In this document: positions 15,852 to 24,575 of the stretch, one piece after another | Layout of the letters: the number at the start of each line of letters is the position of its first letter | Position numbering within the stretch: position 1 is the stretch's first letter | DNA from: Streptomyces lavendofoliae | GTDB taxonomy: Bacteria > Actinomycetota > Actinomycetes > Streptomycetales > Streptomycetaceae | DNA: 64,000 bases | Direction: 5' to 3' | Assembly: GCF_014649735.1 (NCBI RefSeq) | Contig: NZ_BMTP01000003.1 | Location: 496,001-560,000 of the forward strand | The notes under the pieces: generated by a model | What the model was told of the DNA's origin: nothing | The model's database searches: none | The model's input: the letters and a program-made list of their open reading frames with translations, nothing else | Position numbers and translations under genes: made by a program

Positions 15852-17575
15852 TCACTTCGCGTCGGAGTAGCGCTCCACGACGGCCGTCGTGAACGGGAAC
15901 CGCACCGGAGTGTCCCCGAACGCGATCCGCCCCGCCGTGTCACCGGCCGTGCGGATCGCCTCGGCGACGGCCGGGGCCTCCGCCGCCGGGCAGTGCACGA
16001 TCACCTCGTCGTGCTGGAAGAAGACCAGCTCCGCCCGCATCCCGCCAGCGCCTGCCGGAGCGCGGCCAGCATCAGCAGCGCCCAGTCGGCGGCGCTGCCC
16101 TGCACCACGAAGTTCCGGGTGAACCGGCCGCGCGCGCGGGCGTTCACCGACGCGTACCCCGGGGTGAACTCGCCGTCCGACAACGGCTCCTCGGCGCCCT
16201 CCTGGGGAATGCCCGCCTCGTCCGCCTCCGCCGCGCCCGCCGCGCGCGGGCTCGTCCGGCCCAGCCAGGTGCGCACCAGGCGGCCCTCCTCGCCCGCCTT
16301 CGCCGCGTCGTCCACGTACGCCACCGCCCGGGGGAACCGGCGGCGCAGGGCCGCCAGGTTCTTCAGCCCGTCGCCGCTGGTCTGCCCGTAGATCGCGCCC
16401 AGCAGCGCCAGCTTGGCGTGGTCGCGGTCGCCGGAGAACGCCCGGTCGGACAGGCGCGTGTACAGATCGTCCGGGTGACCCGCCACCTCCATCAGCCCCG
16501 GGTCGCGCGAGATCGCCGCCAGCACCCGGGGCTCCATCTGGTCCGCGTCCGCGACGACGAGCCGCCAGCCCTCGTCCGCGACCACCGCCTGCCGTATGAC
16601 CTTCGGGATCTGCAGGGCGCCGCCGCCGTTGGTCGTCCAGCGCCCGCTGACCGTGCCGCCCGGGAGGTACTCCGGCCGGAAGCGCCCGTCGCGTACCCAG
16701 TCCTGGAGCCAGCTCCAGCCGTGCGCCGTCCAGATCCGGTACAGCTTCTTGTACGCGATGAGCGGCTCGACCGCCGGGTGGTCGATCTTCGCGAGCTCCC
16801 AGCGGCGCGTCGACCGCACGGTGATCCCCGCCCGGGCGAACGCCTTCACCACGTCGGCCGGCAGGTCGGGGCGCACCCGGCGCCCGAAGGCCGCCGACAC
16901 CTCGTCCGCCAGCTCCGCCAGCCGGCGCGGCTCCCCACCGCCCGCGTACCGCTCGCCCAGCAGGTCGTGCAGCACCGCCCGGTGGACGTCCGCCCGCCAG
17001 GGCAGGCCGGCCCGGTGCATCTCGGCGGCCACCAGCATCCCGGCGGACTCGGCCGCCGTCAGCAGCCGCATCCGCCCGGGGTGCTCGGCGGCCGCGTGTC
17101 TTCGGTGCTGGTCCGCGTACACCTCCAGGAGCGCCTCGAAGGGCAGGTCCAGCGCGGGCTGGGGGTCGAACAGGGACGACTGCGCGTGCGCGCCCGGCTC
17201 GGCCGCCCGTGGCGGCGGATCGGGCGGGACGGGCCGGTCGTGCAGCCGGGCCCAGGCCGCCGCCGCCGAACGGGGCTCACCCAGCCGCCCCTCGTGCCCG
17301 AGCAGCAGCTGCTCGGCGTCCTCGATGTCGTAGCACCGCTCGACCCGGACACCGGCCGCGAGGAGCCGCGGATACACCGTGCCGGTGGAGCGCCACACCC
17401 AGCGGCCCACGCCCGGCCGCGACCGGATCGCCTCGACGAGGTCGGGCTCGGTCAGCACCGGCCCGGCGGGCAGGCCGTCCGCGCCGAGGGGGACGAGCCG
17501 TGCGCCACCGCCCCCGGCGTCGTCCACCGCCCAGCGTTCGTTCACACATGCGAGTCTGGCACCCGGCACTGACAT
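15852..17575 (-). pseudogene. Bifunctional 3'-5' exonuclease/DNA polymerase A-like gene, apparent frameshift
   Basis: A family A DNA polymerase-like protein of a Streptomyces-type short form (about 574 residues if intact). The main frame (16001-17575) holds a degenerate exonuclease-like N-terminus, motif A as DADQMEPRVLAAISRD and motif B as AKLALLGAIYG, then reads LRQALAG and ends in 12 unrelated residues. The rest of the polymerase, MRAELVFFQHDEVIVHCP with catalytic motif C (HDE), continues in another frame to 15852. One G missing from a GGG run at 16041-16043 explains this. It may be a true mutation, a sequencing error or, less likely, programmed frameshifting. ATG at 17575; a GTG at 17542 is an alternative start. 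Confidence 0.85.
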
Positions 17576-17751
17576 TCGGCGCGACCGCGGTCACGTGGCG
17601 TGGCAAGGGCGGCGGCCTCGCCGCGCGAACCGGCGCCGACGGCCGGGGCCGGGGCGGGCGCCCCCGCCCCGGCCGGCCCCCTGCGACCATGGACGGCGGC
17701 GGACACCGGCGGACACCGGGGCCGGCGTACCGGAAAGAGGAGGCGGGGAGC

Positions 17752-18912
17752 ATGTCAGCGGGGCACTCGGAGGCGGGCGTCGTCGAGCGGGCGTTCGCGG
17801 CGGCGCTGTACGCCGGGGACGACACCGCCCTGGACACGGGCGCCTCGCTCCTGGCCGCCGACCCCGCAGCGGACGCGGAACTGGCGCGGCGGGGCGAGGA
17901 GTTCCTGCGCCGGGCCTGGCAGCGCGGCTGGCAGCCGGCCGATGTCGTCCGGCTGGTCCGCCGCGACCTGGACGAGCATCACGTGCGGCTGGTGGCGGGG
18001 CTGATCACGGCCGAGGTCCGCGCGTACCGGCAGCTGCCACCCCGGTGGGCCGCGCAGGTCGCCGGGCTGGGCGACACCGACTGGCGGGCGGACCGCTTCT
18101 CGTACGCCACCGCCGTGCTGGAGCTGTACCGGCTGCTCGCCCGCCTCCCGGCGATCGAGCCGGTGGGCCCCGCGCCGGGCGGGGCACCGCCGCACGCGGC
18201 GCCGGCGCACGGCGAGCCCCGCATGCTGGGCCGGATCCGGGCGCTGCTGGCCAAGGCGGAGGCGACGGGGTTCCCGGAGGAGGCCGAGGCGCTCACCGCG
18301 AAGGCGCAGGAGCTGATGGCCCGGTACAGCCTGGACGAGGCGGCGCTGGCGGCCCGCACGCACAGCCCGGAGGAGCCGGGCGCGCTGCGGATCGGCGTGG
18401 AGGCGCCGTACGAGACGGCCAGGGCGATCCTGCTGGACGCCGTGGCGTCGGCGAACCGCTGCCGGGCGGTGTGGAACGAGGCGTTCGGCTTCTCGACGGT
18501 CGTCGGCTTCGAGCCGGACCTGGAGGTCGTCGAGCTGCTGTACACCTCGCTGCTGGTCCAGGGGACGGGCGCGATGACGAAGGCGGAGGCGGAGCAGAGG
18601 GCGGCGGGCCGCAAGCGCACGAAGACCTTCCGCCAGTCGTTCCTGCTGGCGTACGCCCACCGGCTCGGCGACCGGCTCGCGTCCACGTCCGAACGGGTCA
18701 CGGCCGGGGAGCCGTCGCTGCTGCCGGTCCTGGCGGCGCGGGACGTGGCGGTGACCGACCGGGCGGACCGGATGTTCCCCGAGACGACCACGACCCGGGT
18801 GCGGGGGGCCACCGACGAGGCGGGCTGGCACCACGGCACGGCGGCGGCCGACCGGGCGCGCACGGACCACGGCGGGGCGCCCGGGCGGGGACGGGGCCGG
18901 CTGCCCGGGTGA
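17752..18912 (+). CDS. DUF2786 domain protein
   Basis: A 386-residue soluble protein of unknown function. DUF2786 spans about 160-200 (RMLGRIRALLAKAEATGFPE then EAEALTAKAQELMARYSL). The N-terminal 140 residues are Ala-rich and helical; the part after the domain contains a charged AEAEQRAAGRKRTKTFRQSF stretch and a disordered Gly/Arg end. GAGGAGG lies eight bases before the chosen ATG. Divergent from the polymerase gene with a 176-base gap. No pathway can be assigned. Confidence 0.88.
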   Translation: MSAGHSEAGVVERAFAAALYAGDDTALDTGASLLAADPAADAELARRGEEFLRRAWQRGWQPADVVRLVRRDLDEHHVRLVAGLITAEVRAYRQLPPRWAAQVAGLGDTDWRADRFSYATAVLELYRLLARLPAIEPVGPAPGGAPPHAAPAHGEPRMLGRIRALLAKAEATGFPEEAEALTAKAQELMARYSLDEAALAARTHSPEEPGALRIGVEAPYETARAILLDAVASANRCRAVWNEAFGFSTVVGFEPDLEVVELLYTSLLVQGTGAMTKAEAEQRAAGRKRTKTFRQSFLLAYAHRLGDRLASTSERVTAGEPSLLPVLAARDVAVTDRADRMFPETTTTRVRGATDEAGWHHGTAAADRARTDHGGAPGRGRGRLPG

Positions 18913-19111
18913 CCCGAGGGCGCGGCGCCCGGCGCGGGTCCGCTCGCCGGCGGGCGGGGGGTGCGGCGGGGGGCCTCGCGGACGTCGGTGAAGACGCCGT
19001 CGCGGGGCCGCTTTCGGGTGCGGGTCGTTGCGGGCGGACGGCCTTGGCACCGGGGCCTCGCCGAGGCGTCAGGGACCGCCGGTCGGCGGGCCCGGGAGGT
19101 GCTCCGGCCGC

Positions 19112-19612
19112 CTAGGGCGTCCTGGCCCTGGTGAGGGTGTCCCTGGCGCCGCCCCTCCAGGTGACGACCAGGGCGCCCTTCTGTGCCCTCGCGGCGCCCT
19201 CCGTACGGGCGGTGTACCCGTCGTCGCAGGTCAGCGTGAGGGCCACGGTGTCCGTGCCGCGCGCGGTGCCCTGGCAGACGTGCGCCTCGGCCAGCACCAG
19301 GGCGTGGCCCTTCCTGACGGTGACGCTGACCGGCTTGCCGTCCGTGAGCCCCACCCACGACCCGTCCGCCGCGCCGGAGGTGGCCGGCGGGACGGACGGG
19401 GACGGGGAGACGGACGGGGACGGGGAGGGTGACGCGGCCGGGGTCGCCGGCGGGGACGGCGGAGGACCGCCGGCGGGCCGCCCCCCGGCGTTGCCGCTGG
19501 CGTCGTCGCCGCGCCGCTGGTCGGAGTCGCCGCCGCAGCCGGCCAGCGCGAGAGCGGCGGCGGCGCCGGCCACCGCGACCACCCCGGTACGTACGAGCCT
19601 GTGCGCGTCCAC
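19112..19612 (-). CDS. Putative secreted lipoprotein
   Basis: A 166-residue protein with a lipobox LALAGC (Cys at about 26), so it should be diacylated and anchored outside. A Pro/Ser/Gly/Asp-rich linker (about 30-85) leads to an 80-residue beta-rich domain (WVGLTDGKPVSVTVRKGHAL) with two further Cys. I chose the GTG at 19612 because GGGGAG lies seven bases upstream; an upstream in-frame TTG at 19627 is less likely. Function unknown. It is a single gene, just downstream of the rpsN paralogue. Confidence 0.78.
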   Translation of the reverse strand: MDAHRLVRTGVVAVAGAAAALALAGCGGDSDQRRGDDASGNAGGRPAGGPPPSPPATPAASPSPSPSVSPSPSVPPATSGAADGSWVGLTDGKPVSVTVRKGHALVLAEAHVCQGTARGTDTVALTLTCDDGYTARTEGAARAQKGALVVTWRGGARDTLTRARTP

Positions 19613-19673
19613 GCCACGTCTCCCCAACGTCGGTGCCGGAAACGCGCGCCAAGCTACCAGCCGGTAGGGCCCG

Positions 19674-19979
19674 CTACCAGGACGACTTGGTGACTCCCGG
19701 CAGGAACCCGGCGTGCGCCTGCTGCCGCACGTTCACCCGGGAGAGCCCGAACCGGCGCAGGTGGCCGCGCGGGCGGCCGTCCACGCTGTCGCGGTTGCGG
19801 ACCCGGGTGGGGCTGGCGTCCCTCGGTTGCCGGCGCAGCTCCGCCTGGGCGGCGAGCCGCTCGGCCTCCGGGGTGCCGGGCCGCCGGATGATCTCCTTCA
19901 GCTCGGCGCGGCGGGCCGCGTACCGCTCGACGACCGCCTTGCGCCGCTCATTGCGCGCGATCTTGCTCTTCTTGGCCAT
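19674..19979 (-). CDS. rpsN: 30S ribosomal protein S14, zinc-independent paralogue
   Basis: Component of the small subunit head. The 101-residue form ([40 protein letters not shown]) has none of the CxxC zinc ligands of the short S14, so it is the type made when zinc is scarce. Its ATG shares a base with the TGA of the L28 gene (TGATG), so the two are one operon, expressed leftward from the shared control region at 20245. Confidence 0.95.
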   Translation of the reverse strand: MAKKSKIARNERRKAVVERYAARRAELKEIIRRPGTPEAERLAAQAELRRQPRDASPTRVRNRDSVDGRPRGHLRRFGLSRVNVRQQAHAGFLPGVTKSSW

Positions 19980-20215
19980 CAGACCTTCACCCCGCGGGCG
20001 CGGATCCGGGCCACGGCGGCCTCGATCCCCAGTGTGTCGACGGTCTTGATGCCCTTGGTGGACAGGGTGAGGCGGACGTACCGGCCCTCGCTCGGCAGCC
20101 AGTAGCGCTTGCGCTGGATGTTGGGGTCGAAGCGCCGGGACGTACGCCGGTGCGAATGCGAGACGCGGTTGCCGAAACCCGGCTGGGCGCCGGTCAGCTG
20201 GCAGTGGGCGGACAA
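19979..20215 (-). CDS. rpmB: 50S ribosomal protein L28, zinc-independent paralogue
   Basis: A 78-residue L28: [20 protein letters not shown] and [19 protein letters not shown] are family signatures. It has only one Cys (residue 5), not the four-Cys zinc site of the standard form. The start is TTG at 20215, with GAGAGGTAGG upstream; no ATG or GTG fits the conserved N-terminus ([15 protein letters not shown]). First gene of the leftward operon with rpsN. Confidence 0.93.
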   Translation of the reverse strand: MSAHCQLTGAQPGFGNRVSHSHRRTSRRFDPNIQRKRYWLPSEGRYVRLTLSTKGIKTVDTLGIEAAVARIRARGVKV

Positions 20216-20242
20216 GGGTGACCTACCTCTCGGACGACTCTC

Positions 20243-20266
20243 TTGGAAATGGAAACCATTTCCATC
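20243..20266. promoter_or_regulatory. Candidate Zur operator between divergent ribosomal protein operons
   Basis: Two overlapping perfect palindromes: GGAAATGG-AAA-CCATTTCC at 20245-20263 and ATGGAAA-CCA-TTTCCAT at 20249-20265. They lie between the L28 TTG (20215) and the L33 ATG (20279), the only place from which both operons can be controlled. Zur in Streptomyces represses such zinc-free ribosomal protein paralogues through AT-containing palindromes of this size. The match to Zur is by context and by eye. Confidence 0.75.
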
Positions 20267-20278
20267 TACTCTAGCGCC

Positions 20279-20443
20279 ATGGCCCGCAACGAACTCCGAC
20301 CGGTCATCAAGCTCCGGTCCACCGCCGGCACCGGCTACACCTACGTGACCCGCAAGAACCGCCGTAACGACCCCGACCGCCTGACGCTGCGCAAGTACGA
20401 CCCGGTCGCCGGACGGCACGTCGACTTCCGAGAGGAGCGCTGA
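20279..20443 (+). CDS. rpmG: 50S ribosomal protein L33, zinc-independent paralogue
   Basis: 54 residues: [20 protein letters not shown] then [15 protein letters not shown] and KYDP, the L33 signature, with no Cys at all. The chosen ATG gives the family N-terminus; it lies only 13 bases from the palindrome, so the transcript leader is very short. First gene of the rightward operon rpmG-rpmE2-CobW-like-rpsR. Confidence 0.94.
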   Translation: MARNELRPVIKLRSTAGTGYTYVTRKNRRNDPDRLTLRKYDPVAGRHVDFREER

Positions 20444-20449
20444 GGCCCC

Positions 20450-20707
20450 GTGAAGCAGGGAATCCACCCCGCGTACGCCCCCGTCGTCTTCCGTGACAAG
20501 GTGGGCGGCTTCGCCTTCCTGACGCGGTCGACCGCGACCAGCGACAAGACGGTCGAGTGGGAGGACGGCAACACGTACCCCGTCATCGACGTCGAGATCT
20601 CCTCCGCGAGCCACCCCTTCTACACGGGCCAGGCGCGCGTGCTGGACACGGCCGGGCGCGTGGAGCGGTTCGAGCAGCGGTACGGCCGGCGACACGGGGC
20701 CCGCTGA
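20450..20707 (+). CDS. rpmE2: 50S ribosomal protein L31 type B
   Basis: 85 residues beginning with [46 protein letters not shown] and [10 protein letters not shown] are the type B signatures. The CxxC zinc ligands of type A L31 are absent. Follows rpmG after six bases; its TGA shares a base with the ATG of the next gene. Confidence 0.95.
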   Translation: MKQGIHPAYAPVVFRDKVGGFAFLTRSTATSDKTVEWEDGNTYPVIDVEISSASHPFYTGQARVLDTAGRVERFEQRYGRRHGAR

Positions 20708-21843
20708 TGCTCTCCGTCGCTCTCGTCGGCGGGCTGCACGCCGAAGCCCGCACCGCCGCCGTGGAGCGGCTGCTCGCCACCGTCCCCGGCAGCGTGGCGC
20801 TCCACCACGACCTCACGGCCGCGGCCGGGCGCGGCACGGTCACGCGCACCGTGCGCGACGCGTCCGGTGTCCTGTCGATGGACGAGACCCCGCTGGTCAA
20901 CGACTGCGCGTGCTGCGCCCTGCGCGAGGACCTGGTGCCCGAGCTGGAGCGGCTGGCCGACAGCGCCGTCGACGGGACGGCCCGCCTGGCGGTGGTCGAG
21001 CTGTGGGACTCGGTCGAGCCGAAGGCGATGGCGGAGGTGGTCGCGGCGGCCGGGCTGACGGTCAGCTCGGTGATCACCGCCGTCGACCCGGCCCTGCTGC
21101 TGCCCTACCTCGGCAACGGCGACGATCTGGCGGAGGCCGGCCTCGCCGCTGCCTCCACCGACCGGCGCACGGTCGCCGACACCTGGGCGCGCCAGCTGGA
21201 GTACGCGCCGGTGCTCGCCGTCCTGGACGGCCCGGACGCCGACGACGAGGACCGGGCCCTGCTCGCCCAGCTCCACCCGACGGCCCGCCGGGTGGAGCTG
21301 CCGCACGGGGACCTGGCCGCCGCCGCGCTGGCCGGGTTCGACGTCGAGGCCGCGGCGGCCGCCCAGCACCCGGCCTGCGCGCTGCTGCCGCAGGAGGCCG
21401 ACGCGCACGGGGTCGGTACGTTCGTGTGGCACCGGCGCCGCCCGTTCCACCCGGAGCGGCTGTACGCCGCGCTGGAGGACCTGTGCTGCGCGGCCGCCCG
21501 CAGCCGGGGCCGGTTCTGGCTGGCCGACCGGCCGGACACGCTGCTGGCCTGGGACGCGGCGGGCGGCGCCCTGTGCGTCGAGCCCACGGGGCCGTGGCTC
21601 GCCTCGCTGCCGGACGCCGCCTGGGAGATGGTGCCGCCGGTGCGCCGGGCGGCGGCCGCGCTGGACTGGGACCCCGAGCACGGGGACCGCTGCCAGCACC
21701 TGGTCTTCACCTCGCCAGGGCTGGACCGAGAGGGGCTCGCCGAGCTGCTCGACTCCTGCCTGCTCACCGACGCGGAGTACGCCGCGGGCCGCGAGGCCTG
21801 GCAGCGGCTCCCGTCCGCCTTCGACGCCCTCCTGGAGGTCTGA
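20707..21843 (+). CDS. COG0523/CobW-like metallochaperone-type protein with degenerate P-loop
   Basis: A 378-residue protein of the CobW/YciC superfamily, whose members deliver zinc or protect zinc proteins when the metal is scarce. The metal-binding CxCC motif is present ([11 protein letters not shown], near 60), and the C-terminal CobW_C half ([20 protein letters not shown]) is intact. The N-terminus reads [19 protein letters not shown] where the Walker A GxxGxGKT should be, and no NKxD/SKxD guanine motif is visible, so GTP hydrolysis is doubtful. Translationally coupled to rpmE2; placed in the zinc-starvation operon. Confidence 0.88.
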   Translation: MLSVALVGGLHAEARTAAVERLLATVPGSVALHHDLTAAAGRGTVTRTVRDASGVLSMDETPLVNDCACCALREDLVPELERLADSAVDGTARLAVVELWDSVEPKAMAEVVAAAGLTVSSVITAVDPALLLPYLGNGDDLAEAGLAAASTDRRTVADTWARQLEYAPVLAVLDGPDADDEDRALLAQLHPTARRVELPHGDLAAAALAGFDVEAAAAAQHPACALLPQEADAHGVGTFVWHRRRPFHPERLYAALEDLCCAAARSRGRFWLADRPDTLLAWDAAGGALCVEPTGPWLASLPDAAWEMVPPVRRAAAALDWDPEHGDRCQHLVFTSPGLDREGLAELLDSCLLTDAEYAAGREAWQRLPSAFDALLEV

Positions 21844-21846
21844 CCC

Positions 21847-22092
21847 ATGTCCCCCCGCCGCTCCGCCGACCGCAAGCCGGCGAAGTCCCGCCCGAATCCC
21901 CTGGACCGCGACGGCATCACCTACGTCGACTACAAGGACACCGACCTGCTGCGGAGGTTCATCTCCGACCGGGGCAAGATCCGCAGCCGACGGGTGACGC
22001 GCGTGTCGGCGCAGCAGCAGCGGCAACTGGCCCGCGCGGTCAAGAACGCACGGGAGATGGCCCTGCTGCCGTACTCCTCATCGGCTCGCTAG
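21847..22092 (+). CDS. rpsR: 30S ribosomal protein S18 paralogue
   Basis: 81 residues with [40 protein letters not shown] and [14 protein letters not shown], which is canonical S18. It contains no Cys, unlike zinc-binding S18 forms. Last gene of the rightward zinc-responsive operon, three bases after the CobW-like gene, and followed by a terminator. Confidence 0.95.
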   Translation: MSPRRSADRKPAKSRPNPLDRDGITYVDYKDTDLLRRFISDRGKIRSRRVTRVSAQQQRQLARAVKNAREMALLPYSSSAR

Positions 22093-22115
22093 CGTTCCCG
22101 GCGTACGTCCGTCCG

Positions 22116-22150
22116 GTACGAGGCCCTCCTTCCGGGAGGGCCTTTTCGTA
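22116..22150 (+). terminator. Terminator of the rpmG-rpsR operon
   Basis: Stem GGCCCTCC / GGAGGGCC (22122-22129 and 22135-22142) with a five-base loop, then TTTT. The flanks GTACGA and TCGTAC extend the pairing outward. Confidence 0.85.
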
Positions 22151-22338
22151 CGACGTGGAGGAAGAAGGGAGCCAACGGGGCCCGCCGTACGTCTCTATGG
22201 TCGTACGGGGGAGTAGCAAAGCGGCTGTAACCACAGGACCACCCCCCGTGCACGTGCATCTGCACATGCAATCAGTGCGTCGACCTAGCTATGATCCCGA
22301 TAGTTGACACCTGCAACATGTATCTCGGGGAGCGTCCT

Positions 22339-22578
22339 GTGCACCACGTGTACAACGGCATGGCGGCCACGGAGCTTCACGGCGTCGTATGGCAGAAGAG
22401 CAGGCACAGCAACTCCCAGGGTTCGTGCGTGGAGTTCGCCAAACTGCCCGGTGGGGACGTGGCCGTGCGCAACTCCCGGCACCCGGACGGGCCGGCGCTG
22501 GTGTACACCCCGGCGGAGATAGAGGCCCTGCTGCTCGGGGTCAAGGACGGCGAGTTCGACCACCTCGCGGCCGGCTGA
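22339..22578 (+). CDS. DUF397 domain protein (WhiJ-group partner)
   Basis: A 79-residue protein: VWQKSRHSNSQGSCVEFAKL then VAVRNSRHPDGPALVYTP, the DUF397 signature. I chose GTG at 22339 because GGGGAG is six bases upstream; an open frame extends to 22291 but is not family-like. Such proteins pair with XRE-DUF5753 regulators in Streptomyces. Here the matching regulator is at 23630, with a HATPase gene between them on the other strand. A TTGACA hexamer at 22304 or a TATGAT at 22290 may be promoter parts. Confidence 0.88.
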   Translation: MHHVYNGMAATELHGVVWQKSRHSNSQGSCVEFAKLPGGDVAVRNSRHPDGPALVYTPAEIEALLLGVKDGEFDHLAAG

Positions 22579-22752
22579 GCCGGGCGGGTCCACCGGCGCG
22601 GGCGTCCGGCGGGTGCCGGGGACGTTCCGCGCGTCCGGCCCGTCGGTGCACCGGTCCGGGCGCCGGCTGTCCGCCGGCACCGTCCACGGCCCGTTCCGCC
22701 GGCGCCGTCGCGGGACCACCGGCACCATCGCCCGCCCGCCGGTCCGCGCGGT

Positions 22753-23301
22753 CTACGGAGTCCGCGGCCTCTGCTGCGCCGGCTGCGGCACCGGCTGCGC
22801 GTCGGGCGCCTCCGAGAGGCGGAACAGCGCCCACACCACCTTGCCGTGGAGCGTGCCCGCCAGCGGGTGCCAGCCCCAGCTGTCGCTGAAGGACTCGACC
22901 AGGAACAGTCCCCGGCCGGACTCGGCGGAGAAGTCCTCGTCGGACTCGCGCGCCGTGGGGCTGTCCGGACTGGGGTCGCGCACCGCGCACACCAGGCGGC
23001 TCGCCCAGCGCATCAGGTGCAGCCGTACCGGCGGGTCGTGCGGCGCCTCGCGGGTACGGTCGGCGGGCAGGGCGTGCCGGAGCGCGTTGGTGACGAGTTC
23101 GGACACCACCAGGGCGACGTCGTCGAACCGGTCGGTGAGGTCCCACTGGGCGAGCGTCGTGCTGGTGAACTTCCGTGCGCCGCGCACCGCTTCATAGCGG
23201 GCGGGCAGCGCGCACGAGGCGGAGCTGGAGACGGAAGCGGCGTCGATCGGCGGAAGCCCCTGCCTTAAAGGCTCGAGCATGGTCGATCCATTCGTCCCCA
23301 T
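22753..23301 (-). CDS. HATPase_c anti-sigma-type ATP-binding protein with a TTA codon
   Basis: A 182-residue GHKL-fold protein of the RsbW-like family common in Streptomyces, thought to bind or phosphorylate anti-anti-sigma or regulatory partners. N-box SELVTNALRHA, G1-like VRDPSPDSP and G2 ESGRGLFLVESFSDSWG are clear. Codon 12 is TTA (23266-23268), the rare leucine codon read by the developmentally controlled bldA tRNA. Starts at ATG 23301 (or 23280); the TTA lies downstream of both. Divergent from the XRE regulator. Confidence 0.88.
   Translation of the reverse strand: MGTNGSTMLEPLRQGLPPIDAASVSSSASCALPARYEAVRGARKFTSTTLAQWDLTDRFDDVALVVSELVTNALRHALPADRTREAPHDPPVRLHLMRWASRLVCAVRDPSPDSPTARESDEDFSAESGRGLFLVESFSDSWGWHPLAGTLHGKVVWALFRLSEAPDAQPVPQPAQQRPRTP
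23266..23268 (-). promoter_or_regulatory. TTA (bldA-type) codon in the HATPase gene
   Basis: The sequence ATG CTC GAG CCT TTA AGG places TTA at codon 12 from the ATG at 23301. It is the only in-frame TTA I found in any gene of the window. In Streptomyces such codons make translation depend on the bldA leucyl-tRNA. Confidence 0.85.
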
Positions 23302-23629
23302 GCGAGGCACTCCCGGGATTCGCGGCTGTGGTGCGACAACACGAACGACTACGCAGGTGCGCGAGGTCCATGGTTCCGAATGCGACCACCTGATGCAAGG
23401 GCAGATGCACGTGCACGCGCCCGACCTGTCCGTCCCCGTGCCGGTTGCTGGCCATATCTTCCGCCCCCCAGTTTCACCGGCGGGACGCCGGAGGGGTCGC
23501 GACTCGGTCAAGGCTTCGTCTTTGCGTAACCGTCCGAGTACGCGGTGAAGCGTTTTGGTGGCAGAATCCGGCGTCTCGGAGTTCGGGGGTGCTCCGTCGT
23601 ACACATCAGCGATGGGGAGGGTTGGAGAC
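23302..23629. other. 328-base divergent control region
   Basis: Lies between the HATPase gene (leftward) and the XRE regulator (rightward) and should hold both promoters. I see no gene, strong palindrome or clear promoter pair. Base composition is more AT-rich than the surroundings. Confidence 0.5.
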
Positions 23630-24493
23630 GTGACCGCAAGTGAGTCGAGCGGTTCCGTGGTGCGGCGCATCCTGCTGGGTTCGCAACTGCGGCGGCTGCG
23701 CGAGTCGCGCGGCATCACGCGCGAGGCCGCCGGCTATTCGATCCGGGCGTCCGAATCCAAGATCAGTCGTATGGAGTTGGGCAGGGTGAGCTTCAAGGCG
23801 AGGGACATCGAGGACCTGCTCACGCTCTACGGCGTCACGGACGACACCGAGCGCGAGTCCCTCCTCGGGCTCGCCCGCGAGGCCAACCTCACCGGGTGGT
23901 GGCACAGTTACGGAGACGTCCTGCCCGGCTGGTTCCAGACCTACATCGGCCTGGAGGGTGCCGCCTCGTTGATCCGCATCTACGAAGTGCAGTTCGTGCA
24001 CGGGCTGTTGCAGACCGAGGCGTACGCGCACGCCGTCGTCTCCCGCGGCATGCCCGGCGCCCCGCCGGCGGAGATCGACCGGCGTGTGGCGCTGCGCCTG
24101 GAGCGCCAGAAGGTCCTCGTCTCCGAGCGGGCCCCGCACTTCCACGCCGTTCTCGACGAGGCGGCCCTGCGCCGCCCGTACGGCGACCGGGAGGTGATGC
24201 GCGACCAGCTCAAGCACCTCATCGAGGTCTCCGAGCAGCCCAACGTCACCCTCCAGGTCATGCCCTTCAGCTTCGGCGGCCACGCGGGCGAGAGCGGCGC
24301 GTTCACCATGCTCCGCTTTCCCGAGTCCGACCTGTCCGACATCGTCTACCTGGAGCAGCTGACGAGCGCGCTCTACCTCGACAAGCGCGAGGAGGTGGCG
24401 CAGTACGAGCGGGTGATGGAGCGGCTGCATCAGGACAGCCCGGGCCCCGAGGCGAGCCGCGACCTTCTGCGGGGACTTCTCCAACTCACGTGA
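23630..24493 (+). CDS. XRE-family regulator with DUF5753 (WhiJ-like)
   Basis: A 287-residue DNA-binding protein. Helix-turn-helix at about 14-70 (GSQLRRLRESRGITREAAGY then SIRASESKISRMELGRVSF), DUF5753 at about 95-275 (YEVQFVHGLLQTEAYA, RLERQKVL, EQPNVTLQVMPF, AFTMLRFPE, DIVYLEQLTSALYL). The GTG at 23630 is chosen because of GGAGGGTTGGAGAC just upstream; open frame continues to 23555. WhiJ in S. coelicolor is the studied member of this family and acts with a DUF397 partner in control of development. The target is likely local. Confidence 0.9.
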   Translation: MTASESSGSVVRRILLGSQLRRLRESRGITREAAGYSIRASESKISRMELGRVSFKARDIEDLLTLYGVTDDTERESLLGLAREANLTGWWHSYGDVLPGWFQTYIGLEGAASLIRIYEVQFVHGLLQTEAYAHAVVSRGMPGAPPAEIDRRVALRLERQKVLVSERAPHFHAVLDEAALRRPYGDREVMRDQLKHLIEVSEQPNVTLQVMPFSFGGHAGESGAFTMLRFPESDLSDIVYLEQLTSALYLDKREEVAQYERVMERLHQDSPGPEASRDLLRGLLQLT

Positions 24494-24575
24494 CCCGCCA
24501 GTAGGATGACGTCCCATCAAACGCGTCGTCATGAGCGTGTCATGAGAGCGGTGCGCGCCCTCGGGAAGGGATGGC

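Noticed and set aside
16001..16040. Programmed ribosomal frameshift in the polymerase gene
   Set aside because: There is only GGG at the site, no slippery heptamer of known type and no clear stimulatory pseudoknot, so mutation or read error is preferred.
22148..22338. A gene or small RNA upstream of the DUF397 gene
   Set aside because: No defined hairpin or open frame; it looks like a promoter region only.
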